From positions 1 through 64,000 of the forward strand of contig NZ_JAHRCU010000006.1 in the NCBI RefSeq assembly GCF_019083995.1: a DNA stretch of 64,000 bases. Direction: 5' to 3'. Within the stretch, counting starts at the first letter, position 1. Every line of letters starts with the position of its first letter. The notes under the pieces are model-generated. The model was not told the origin of the DNA, searched no databases, and saw only the letters and a program-made list of their open reading frames with translations. Positions 58,080 to 64,000 of the stretch are shown here, one piece after another. Source of the DNA: Roseococcus sp. SDR (GTDB lineage Bacteria > Pseudomonadota > Alphaproteobacteria > Acetobacterales > Acetobacteraceae). The translations under genes were made by a program, and so were the position numbers.

Positions 58080-59015
58080 TCAGGCCGCGGCGACCGGCCG
58101 CGCGCCCAGGATATGCGCGATGGCGTAGGTCAGGTCCGGCCGGTTCAGCGTGTAGAAGTGGAACTCGTCCACGCCATTGGCCTGCAGGATCCGCACCTGC
58201 TCGGCCGCCACCGTCGCGGCCACCATGCGCCGCGTGCCCTCATCCTCGTCCAGCCCCTCGAAGAGCTTTTCCAGCCAGGCCGGCACCGAGGCGCCGCACA
58301 TGGCCGAGAAGCGCTTCACGCTGGCGAAATTCGTCACCGGCATGATGCCGGGCACGATGGGCAGCGTGATCCCCGCCGCGTGGCAGCGGTCCAGGAAGCG
58401 CAGATAGACGTCGGTGTCGAAGAAATACTGCGTGATGGCGCGGTTGGCGCCCGCATCCATCTTGCGCTTGAAGAAATCGAGGTCCGCATCGGCCGAGAGC
58501 GCGGCCGGGTGCACCTCGGGATAGGCGCCCACGCTGATGTCGAAATCGGCGATCTTCCGGAGGCCGCGCACCAGATCCTCCGCCTGGGCATAGCCGCCCG
58601 GATGCGGCGTGTACTGGCTGGCCCCAGCCGGCGGGTCGCCGCGCAGGGCCACGATGTGGCGCACCCCGGCCTCCCAATAGGCCCGGGCCACCTCGTCCAC
58701 CTCCTCACGCGTGGCACCCACGCAGGTCAGGTGGGCGGCGGGCGTGAGGCTCGTCTCGCGCACCAGGCGGGCCACCGTGTCATGCGTGCGGGCCCGGGTG
58801 GAGCCGCCCGCGCCATAGGTGACGGAGACGAAGCGCGGGCCCAGCGGCTCCAGCCGGCGGATGCAGGTCCAGAGGTCCGCCTCCAGCTTCTCGTTCTTCG
58901 GTGGGAAGAACTCGAAAGAGAGCTTCGGCGCCGGCATGCTGCTCGGTGAAGGGAGCGTACCGACGCGCGGGCCGGTCAGCCAGCGTTCCAGCGTGTTGTT
59001 CGGGGCGGTGTCCAT
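58080..59015 (-). CDS. metF: Methylenetetrahydrofolate reductase (MTHFR)
   Basis: 311 residues. LSFEFFPPKNEKLEADLWTC opens the barrel, followed by PRFVSVTYGAGGSTRARTHD, AAHLTCVGATREEVDEVARA, GVRHIVALRGDPPAGASQYT, FDISVGAYPEVHPAALSADA, FKRKMDAGANRAITQYFFD (FAD and folate site) and LPIVPGIMPVTNFASVKRFS. It makes 5-methyl-tetrahydrofolate for methionine synthesis. ATG 59015 gives a 27-residue leader before the conserved region; an ATG at 58934 (MPAPKLSFEFF) is an alternative closer to the family norm. Confidence 0.95.
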   Translation of the reverse strand: MDTAPNNTLERWLTGPRVGTLPSPSSMPAPKLSFEFFPPKNEKLEADLWTCIRRLEPLGPRFVSVTYGAGGSTRARTHDTVARLVRETSLTPAAHLTCVGATREEVDEVARAYWEAGVRHIVALRGDPPAGASQYTPHPGGYAQAEDLVRGLRKIADFDISVGAYPEVHPAALSADADLDFFKRKMDAGANRAITQYFFDTDVYLRFLDRCHAAGITLPIVPGIMPVTNFASVKRFSAMCGASVPAWLEKLFEGLDEDEGTRRMVAATVAAEQVRILQANGVDEFHFYTLNRPDLTYAIAHILGARPVAAA

Positions 59016-59198
59016 GGGGCAGGGTTTGGCGTCGCCCGGCGGTTTTCGCAAGGGTCTCGCCGCACCCCTGGTGACTTTTCGTGACACGCCAGGAACTTGC
59101 CCGAAGCGGGTAGGTTGTGCTTCACAGGGGCGGCTATCTTGCGCTGCGGCATGCGCCGTCGCCCGCTTGGCCCCGACGTGAAAGGTCCGGTTCCACCC

Positions 59199-60014
59199 AT
59201 GCGCTTCGGCCCTCTCCTGGCTACTGCCCTGATCGTGATCGGGCTTTCGGGTTGCGCGACCCGCCCCGACGCCTCCGATCCCGAGGCCCTGGCCGAATAC
59301 GAGGCGAACAACGACCCGCTGGAGCCGCTGAACCGCGGCATGTATGACGTGAACAACGTCATCGACGCGGCCGTGCTGCGCCCGGCCGCCGTGGTCTATC
59401 GCGCCGCCGTGCCGCCGCCGGTGCGTGAGGGCGTGCGCAATGTCCTGGGCAACCTGCGCGGCCCCACCATCCTGATGAACGACATCCTGCAGGGCGAGAT
59501 GGACCGCGCCGGGCGCACCGCCGCGCGGTTCCTCATCAACTCCACCCTCGGCATCGGCGGCCTCGTGGATGTCGCCGCCTGGCAGTTCGGCATCCCCGGC
59601 CATGGCGAGGATTTCGGCCAGACGCTGGCGACCTGGGGCGTGGGTGAGGGCCCCTACCTCTTCATCCCCGTCCTCGGCCCTTCCAATTTCCGGGATCTGA
59701 CGGGCGCGGGCGTGGATGCCGTCTCCAGCCCCTGGTTCTGGTTCGGCCAGGGCGAGATCGTCGAGGCGCTGCGCTGGGTGCGCGCGGGCATGACGATCCT
59801 GGATGCGCGCGAAGGCGTGCTCGACACGCTGGACACGCTCTATGCCACCTCTCTCGATCCCTATTCGACGCTGCGCAGCGCCTATCGCCAGCGGCGACAG
59901 AACGAGATCAGCAACACCGGCCAGGTGGCGCCCGACGCCGCCGGCAGCACGGGCTTCGGCGTGGGTATCGGCGTGACGCTGCCGCCCACGACCACGCCCC
60001 AACCCCCCCGCTGA
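59199..60014 (+). CDS. mlaA: MlaA-type outer-membrane lipoprotein (phospholipid transport)
   Basis: 271 residues. MRFGPLLATALIVIGLSGCA gives a lipobox (GLSGC, Cys19). The mature region has EANNDPLEPLNRGMYDVNNV, VIDAAVLRPAAVVYRAAVPP, NVLGNLRGPTILMNDILQG, RFLINSTLGIGGLVDVAAW and EDFGQTLATWGVGEGPYLFI, PVLGPSNFRD (typical MlaA/VacJ). It removes mislocalised phospholipid from the outer leaflet with MlaC. An ATG at 59097 is an upstream in-frame alternative that has no signal. The mlaC-type gene follows 11 bp downstream. Confidence 0.95.
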   Translation: MRFGPLLATALIVIGLSGCATRPDASDPEALAEYEANNDPLEPLNRGMYDVNNVIDAAVLRPAAVVYRAAVPPPVREGVRNVLGNLRGPTILMNDILQGEMDRAGRTAARFLINSTLGIGGLVDVAAWQFGIPGHGEDFGQTLATWGVGEGPYLFIPVLGPSNFRDLTGAGVDAVSSPWFWFGQGEIVEALRWVRAGMTILDAREGVLDTLDTLYATSLDPYSTLRSAYRQRRQNEISNTGQVAPDAAGSTGFGVGIGVTLPPTTTPQPPR

Positions 60015-60025
60015 GTGATCCCTCG

Positions 60026-60664
60026 ATGATGACGTTTCCCGCGGCCCGCCGCGCCGCCCTCCTGGCCGGCCTCTCGCTCGCCCTGCCCCTCGCCCTGCCG
60101 CGCGAGGCCGCCGCGCAGATGGATGCCACGCGCGCCGTGGCCTTCATCCAGACCACCGGCAATGCGCTGGTGGAGGCGCTGAACAGCACCACGATGAGCC
60201 CCGCCCAGCGGCGCGAGCGCGTGGCGAATGTCCTGCGCCAGGCGGTGGACATGGAGGGCACGGGCCGCTTCATCCTCGGCCGCTGGTGGCGCGTCGCCAC
60301 CCCGGCCGAGCAGCAGGAATATCTCCGCCTCTTCGAGGAGACGCTGATCCGCAACCTGGCCACCCGCCTGGGCGAGTATCAGGGCGTGCGCTTCACGCTG
60401 GGCCGCAGCCAGCAGCGCACCGAGGAGGACGTGCTGGTGACGACCATCGTCGAGCGCCCGGGCACGCCCACGGTCAATCTCGACTGGCGCGTGGCCGATG
60501 TGAACGGCCAGCCCCGCGTGGTGGATCTGGTGGCGGAGGGCACCTCGCTGCGCCTCACCCAGCGCAGCGAATACAGCGCGGTGGTGCAGCGCGGCGGCAA
60601 CCAGGTCTCCGCCCTGCTGACCGCGATGCGCGGCCAGCTCCAGCAGATGCAGGCACGGCAGTAA
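60026..60664 (+). CDS. mlaC: MlaC-type periplasmic phospholipid-binding protein
   Basis: 212 residues with a Sec signal (AALLAGLSLALPLALPREAA, ending AAAQ). The family core is visible: VAFIQTTGNALVEALNSTTM, RRERVANVLRQAVDMEGTGR, FILGRWWRVATPAEQQEYLR, LFEETLIRNLATRLGEYQGV and VNLDWRVADVNGQPRVVDLV, GTSLRLTQRSEYSAVVQRGG. MlaC/Ttg2D proteins shuttle phospholipid across the periplasm. It is the operon partner of mlaA. Inner-membrane mlaFED is not in the window. Start at 60026 or 60029 (tandem ATG). Confidence 0.92.
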   Translation: MMTFPAARRAALLAGLSLALPLALPREAAAQMDATRAVAFIQTTGNALVEALNSTTMSPAQRRERVANVLRQAVDMEGTGRFILGRWWRVATPAEQQEYLRLFEETLIRNLATRLGEYQGVRFTLGRSQQRTEEDVLVTTIVERPGTPTVNLDWRVADVNGQPRVVDLVAEGTSLRLTQRSEYSAVVQRGGNQVSALLTAMRGQLQQMQARQ

Positions 60665-60667
60665 GGG

Positions 60668-62008
60668 TTACTTCAGCGCCAGCTCGCCCGGCAGCGTCGC
60701 GCTGCCGCGCAGTTGCGCCAGGAAGGCCTTGGCCTCGGCCGCGCCCAGGACCGGGCCGGTCAGCTCCAGAAACTTCTCGTCCAGTTCCACATCCGAAAGC
60801 GGCGCGTCCGGATCGCCCTTGCGCGTCGGCTGGTGGCGATACAGCTCCCGCCCGTCCCGCAGCCTGATCGTCACCTTCGCGCTGCGCCGGCCCGGGAAGG
60901 CCGCCTCGCATTCCTCATCCAGGCTGACGCTGATGCGCGGCATCACGGCGCGGATCGCGGGGTCCGCGAGCCGCGCGGGCTGGAAGGCATCGAGCCGCAC
61001 GCCACCGTAAAGCATGATGCTGGCGATGGTGAATTGCGTGGAGAAGCGCGCCTCCTGCTCCGTCTGCGCATGCGGGCGGTCACAGACATTCTTGGTGGCC
61101 GCATAGCCGCCGACATGCAGGCTCGCCACGTCATCGGCGGTGAAGCCGTGCTCGCGCTGCAGATCGCGCGTGGCGTCCAGCGCCGCGAAGATATGCCCGC
61201 AGCAGCCGTGATTCTTCACCGTCATCTGCGTGATGGCGAGCGGCTGGCCGATGGCGGCGATCGCCTTCTCCCACTTCCCCGTGTCCTCGCTCGTCGCCGC
61301 CGCGAAGCCGGCCGGGCCGTGCAGCACATCCAGCGCGCCGGTCATCCCCTCGCGCGCGGCCATGGCGGCCAGGGCGCCGGCCTCGGCCGCATGACCGGGA
61401 TGCAGCGGCTTGCTCATCCCATCGCCGCGAAAGGCCTGCTGCAAGCCACCCGCCATGGTGGCGGCGGTCGCGATGGCATGCGCGGTCTGATCCGCGTCGC
61501 AATCCAGCAGCACGGCGACGGCCGCCGCCGCGCCGAAGGTGCCGACCGTGCCCGTGGTGTGCCAGTAATCGTAATGCGAAGGCTGCACCGCCTGCGCGAT
61601 CCGGCAGGAGACCTCATAGCCCGCCACCAGCGCGCGCAGCAGCGCCGCCATGTCCCGCCCGCGCGCCTGTGCGGCGGCGAGTGCGGCCGCCACCGTCGGG
61701 CAGCCCGGGTGATAGACGCCCCAGCGCCAGATGTCGTCGAACTCGACGATATGGCTCGCCGTGCCGTTGATCAGCGCCGCATGGCGCAGCCCTGTCCGCG
61801 CACCATCCACATAGGAGACGGCGCGGCCCGAACCCCGCTCATCGGCCAGCGCGCGGGCCATCAGCGTGGCGGGCGGCAGGCGGCAGCCAGGCAGCAGGGC
61901 CGCGAACCAGTCGATCAGCGCGCGGCGCGCCGCATGCTCCACCTCGGGCGTGAGCGGCGCCGTCCGCCAGGAGGCCGCGTGCCCGGCCAGGATGGGCAGT
62001 GGGTTCAA
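60668..62008 (-). CDS. MmgE/PrpD family protein (2-methylcitrate dehydratase superfamily)
   Basis: 446 residues. The family parts are visible: ALIDWFAALLPGCRLPPATL, NGTASHIVEFDDIWRWGVYH, PGCPTVAAALAAAQARGRDM, ALVAGYEVSCRIAQAVQPSH, TTGTVGTFGAAAAVAVLLDC, NHGCCGHIFAALDATRDLQR, and RISVSLDEECEAAFPGRRSA. Family enzymes dehydrate or isomerise/decarboxylate tricarboxylates such as methylcitrate or aconitate. There is no prpC or prpB nearby, so the substrate is open. A TTG start (62008) overlaps the stop of the upstream dehydrogenase (TTGA). Confidence 0.9.
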   Translation of the reverse strand: MNPLPILAGHAASWRTAPLTPEVEHAARRALIDWFAALLPGCRLPPATLMARALADERGSGRAVSYVDGARTGLRHAALINGTASHIVEFDDIWRWGVYHPGCPTVAAALAAAQARGRDMAALLRALVAGYEVSCRIAQAVQPSHYDYWHTTGTVGTFGAAAAVAVLLDCDADQTAHAIATAATMAGGLQQAFRGDGMSKPLHPGHAAEAGALAAMAAREGMTGALDVLHGPAGFAAATSEDTGKWEKAIAAIGQPLAITQMTVKNHGCCGHIFAALDATRDLQREHGFTADDVASLHVGGYAATKNVCDRPHAQTEQEARFSTQFTIASIMLYGGVRLDAFQPARLADPAIRAVMPRISVSLDEECEAAFPGRRSAKVTIRLRDGRELYRHQPTRKGDPDAPLSDVELDEKFLELTGPVLGAAEAKAFLAQLRGSATLPGELALK

Positions 62009-62979
62009 CGATTGCTCCGCAGCACTTCCTTGTTGATCACCATGTCCACATCGATCTCGCCCTTGAAGTGGCGGATGATGGAATCGACGCAGGAAAGCCC
62101 CATGCGCCGCATCCCCTGCACGGTGGCCGCCGCCGTGTGCGGCGTCATCACCACATTGGGCACGCCGAGCAGCGGGTTGTCCTTCACCACGGGCTCATCC
62201 CAGAACACATCCAGGCCCGCCGCCGCCACATGCCCGCTGCGGAGTGCCGCGGCCAGCGCCTGCTCCTGCACCAGCGTGCCGCGGGCGGTGTTCACGAAGC
62301 GCGCGCCGGGCTTCATGGCGGCGAGGAATTCCGCATTCACCATGCCGCGATTCTCGGCATTGGAGGGGCAATGCATCGTCACCCAATCCGCCTGCGCCAG
62401 GCCTTCCTGCATGGTCTTGGCGTAGCGGAAGCCGGCGCCCTTCACCGTGTTCATGGCGACGTACGGATCGTGCACCACCACATCCATGCCGAAGGCCGCG
62501 GCCAAGCGCGCGACGCGCCCGCCGATGCGGCCGAAGCCCACCACCAGCAGCGTCATCCCGGCCAGATCAAACGTCACCGGCGCATCCACGCTGCTCCATT
62601 TGAAGGCGCGGGTGTTCGCGTCATAGGTCTGCACCTGGCGTGCGATGGTCAGCATCAGCATCATCGCGTGCTCGGCGACGCTCAGCGCATTCGCATCGGC
62701 CGTGACGGTCAGCGGAATGCCGCGCTTGGTCAGCTCCGGCACGTCCACCTGATCATAGCCCACGCCATGCCGCGCCACGATGGCGAGCTTGGGCGAGAAG
62801 CTGAGGAAATCCGCGTTGATCGGCGTGGCGCGGACGATGATCGCCTCGCCGCGCTCCATCGCCTTCACCAGATTCTCGCGGCTGGTGTCATGCACCGTCT
62901 CGACGGTGAAGCCGGGCTCGGCCCTCAACGCCGCTTCGGCGTCGGGATGGAGGGAGCGCAGCAGGACGACGTGTGGCAT
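62005..62979 (-). CDS. D-2-hydroxyacid dehydrogenase (NAD-dependent, PGDH-like)
   Basis: 324 residues. The nucleotide-binding motif is LLVVGFGRIGGRVARLAAAF with Asp (VVVHDPYVA) for NAD preference. Catalytic residues are in FVNTARGTLVQEQALAAAL (Arg), HVAAAGLDVFWDEPVVKDNP (Glu) and VMTPHTAAATVQGMRRMG (His). The N-terminal half is VVLLRSLHPDAEAALRAEPG, IVRATPINADFLSFSPKLAI, VARHGVGYDQVDVPELTKRG. No ACT domain, so not the full SerA. AAAGGA precedes the ATG by 9 bp. It is in an operon with a TPP-dependent decarboxylase, suggesting a 2-hydroxy/2-oxo acid pathway. Confidence 0.92.
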   Translation of the reverse strand: MPHVVLLRSLHPDAEAALRAEPGFTVETVHDTSRENLVKAMERGEAIIVRATPINADFLSFSPKLAIVARHGVGYDQVDVPELTKRGIPLTVTADANALSVAEHAMMLMLTIARQVQTYDANTRAFKWSSVDAPVTFDLAGMTLLVVGFGRIGGRVARLAAAFGMDVVVHDPYVAMNTVKGAGFRYAKTMQEGLAQADWVTMHCPSNAENRGMVNAEFLAAMKPGARFVNTARGTLVQEQALAAALRSGHVAAAGLDVFWDEPVVKDNPLLGVPNVVMTPHTAAATVQGMRRMGLSCVDSIIRHFKGEIDVDMVINKEVLRSNR

Positions 62980-62995
62980 TTTGTTTTCCTTTCTC

Positions 62996-63110
62996 GAAGG
63001 GGCTCCGCCCCTTCACCCCGGCAGGAAACTCAGTTTCCTGCACCTTCGATCAAATAGGGGTGCAGGGAACCTGTTCCCTGCTGGGGAGCGCGAGGGGCAA
63101 AGCCCCTCGC
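62996..63110. repeat. Array of four hairpins between operon genes
   Basis: Four successive stems are near-perfect: GAAGGGGC-TCC-GCCCCTTC (62996-63014), GCAGGAAA-CTCAG-TTTCCTGC (63021-63041), GCAGGGAA-CCTG-TTCCCTGC (63062-63081) and GCGAGGGGC-AAA-GCCCCTCGC (63090-63110). They fill the 134-bp gap between the decarboxylase beta subunit and the dehydrogenase gene. Hairpin 1 shares GGGGCTCCGCCCC with the elements at 7627 and 4739. They may process or attenuate the mRNA. Confidence 0.7.
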
Positions 63111-63113
63111 CAC

Positions 63114-63719
63114 TCAAGCGAGATGCGCCGCCGGCCCCATCAGATGCTCGCGCATCCGCGCCTGCAGGATCGCGCCCTCGCGCGGCGGCAGCACCAGCGG
63201 CTTGCTGGCCGGGTCGATCTTCACCACCGCGAAGAAGGGCCCCTCGCCCTTGTGGATCGCGGCCTTCAGCGCCGCCACCTGACCCGGCTCCGTCACCAGC
63301 ATGGTGCGCCTGATGCCGGCGCCCTCGGCCATCTTCACGAGATCCGTGCCGTGCCGCGTCGCCGTCTCCTGCATGCCGGTCTCGCCGTAATGCTCATTGT
63401 CCTGCACGACGATGGCGAGGTTCTTCGGCGCCTGGTGCGCCACGGTGGCGAGGCTGCCCACGCCCATCAGCATCTCGCCATCGCCGGTCAGCACCAGCAC
63501 CTGCCGCTCCGGCTGCGCGATGGCGAGGCCGAGGCCGATCATGGCCGCACCCCCCATGCCGCCCCAGAGCGGGAAATTCTGCGGCCCGTCGCCCACCGCC
63601 GTGATGTCCCAGGCGGGGGCACCCAGCCCCGCCACCACCAGCATGCCGCCGCGATCCTCCAGCAGCACGCGCGCCAGATCCCGGCGATCAATCTTCCCGG
63701 AAGCGCCCACACCCACCAT
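63114..63719 (-). CDS. TPP-dependent 2-oxoacid decarboxylase, beta-type subunit (ComE-like)
   Basis: 201 residues. The TPP-binding core is VLVLTGDGEMLMGVGSLATV, AHQAPKNLAIVVQDNEHYGE (GDG ... N, the diphosphate-Mg motif), preceded by NFPLWGGMGGAAMIGLGLAI. This is the pyrophosphate-binding half of sulfopyruvate/phosphonopyruvate decarboxylase-type enzymes. ATG 63719 has GGAAGGA 8 bp upstream; a TTG at 63728 overlaps the alpha subunit stop. The partner (PYR domain) is at 63725-64000. Substrate is unknown; a 2-oxoacid such as sulfopyruvate is possible. Confidence 0.88.
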   Translation of the reverse strand: MVGVGASGKIDRRDLARVLLEDRGGMLVVAGLGAPAWDITAVGDGPQNFPLWGGMGGAAMIGLGLAIAQPERQVLVLTGDGEMLMGVGSLATVAHQAPKNLAIVVQDNEHYGETGMQETATRHGTDLVKMAEGAGIRRTMLVTEPGQVAALKAAIHKGEGPFFAVVKIDPASKPLVLPPREGAILQARMREHLMGPAAHLA

Positions 63720-63724
63720 GGCGA

Positions 63725-64000
63725 TCAATCCTTCCCGAAGGTCTTGGCGCCGAGCAGGCGCTGGCCGAGCAGCGTCGCAGTCGGCCGGAACGTGTTGAAG
63801 GCGAGCTTGAGCGTGGCTTCCACGGTGGAAGCCACGTCTTCCGCCGCGTCGGCGCGATGGACGATGGTGCCCATCGCCTCCAGCACCGCCTGGGTCGCCT
63901 GGCCCATCGGGATCTGCGCCGGATTGAACTCGCCATAATCGCCGCGCATCGTGATGATCATCGGCATCGGCGTGCGATGAATGCCCGAGAGCGAGAGCAT
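63725..64000 (-). CDS. TPP-dependent 2-oxoacid decarboxylase, alpha-type subunit (partial, ComD-like)
   Basis: The C-terminal 91 residues of the PYR-domain subunit; the start lies beyond the window (the frame is open to base 64000). PMIITMRGDYGEFNPAQIPM, GQATQAVLEAMGTIVHRADA and LAFNTFRPTATLLGQRLLG resemble the C-terminal half of sulfopyruvate decarboxylase alpha (ComD). Together with the beta gene 5 bp downstream it forms a split TPP enzyme. The stop TGA overlaps a TTG of the beta subunit. Confidence 0.85.
   Translation of the reverse strand: MLSLSGIHRTPMPMIITMRGDYGEFNPAQIPMGQATQAVLEAMGTIVHRADAAEDVASTVEATLKLAFNTFRPTATLLGQRLLGAKTFGKD

Noticed and set aside
60668-62008. prpD of the methylcitrate cycle
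   Set aside because: The family matches, but prpB, prpC and prpR are absent and the neighbours are a TPP decarboxylase and a dehydrogenase. No specific gene symbol is given.

Overview
This is a chromosomal segment of a very GC-rich alphaproteobacterium. The Acetobacteraceae, and Roseomonas-like bacteria in particular, fit best. The evidence is an RNase E-like tail ending in GGWWKR, alphaproteobacterial versions of prmA, purB, rpmB, pdxA/pdxJ and metF, an orphan TctC-type binding protein, a complete ccoNOQP-GHIS cluster, and many short GC-rich intergenic hairpin elements. The placement is inferred from gene content only. I saw no rRNA, tRNA, CRISPR array, prophage or complete insertion sequence.

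Layout. 1-1.0 kb: end of a probable RNase E gene and a crotonase. 1.3-7.6 kb: a tartrate/glycerate locus (ttuC, ttuD, a ttuE-like pyruvate kinase, a GntR regulator and a TctC-type binding protein). Its pyruvate kinase carries an in-frame N-terminal YdaS/Cro-like helix-turn-helix domain, and a perfect palindrome abuts its start codon. 7.7-11.2 kb: an aminotransferase, a divergent gamma-glutamyltransferase-like lipoprotein and a DsbA-type oxidoreductase. 11.2-19.8 kb: hmgA and fahA of the homogentisate pathway, flanking a 111-bp tandem repeat array, two multi-domain sensor kinases and a receiver/pseudokinase protein with no DNA-binding domain. 19.8-30.2 kb: an sbtA-sbtB bicarbonate-uptake pair, a methyltransferase, an acetamidase-family enzyme, a thioesterase, prmA, a Tat-exported amidohydrolase, a UvrD/PcrA helicase and an SBF-family transporter. 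30.3-37.6 kb: secreted proteins, two TerC paralogues, purB, a YaiI-family protein, two Pro/Tyr-rich exported proteins, a kinase-like protein lacking the phospho-acceptor His, and rpmB. 37.7-44.8 kb: an Atm1-type exporter, a Nudix protein, a decayed secreted-protein gene, and a TetR-controlled DevBCA-type exporter. 44.8-56.0 kb: cytochrome cbb3 oxidase (ccoNOQP) and its assembly genes (ccoGHIS) behind a perfect FNR/FixK box, plus DUF2189, DUF4214 and TauE/SafE-type proteins. 56.1-60.7 kb: pdxA-pdxJ, a 45-residue membrane protein, metF and mlaA-mlaC. 60.7-64.0 kb: an operon, running off the right edge, for a two-subunit TPP-dependent 2-oxoacid decarboxylase, a D-2-hydroxyacid dehydrogenase and an MmgE/PrpD protein.

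How the genes work together. TtuC converts tartrate-type acids towards glycerate, TtuD phosphorylates glycerate to 2-phosphoglycerate, and after enolase the fused pyruvate kinase makes pyruvate and ATP. HmgA and FahA are two of the three steps from homogentisate to fumarate and acetoacetate; the isomerase is not here. The cco genes encode the oxidase, its copper supply (CcoI, CcoG, possibly the TauE/SafE protein) and its maturation (CcoH, CcoS). The strongest candidates for something undescribed are the HTH-pyruvate kinase fusion with its adjacent palindromes, the signalling trio between hmgA and fahA, the 60.7-64 kb operon of unknown substrate, and the two intergenic repeat families.
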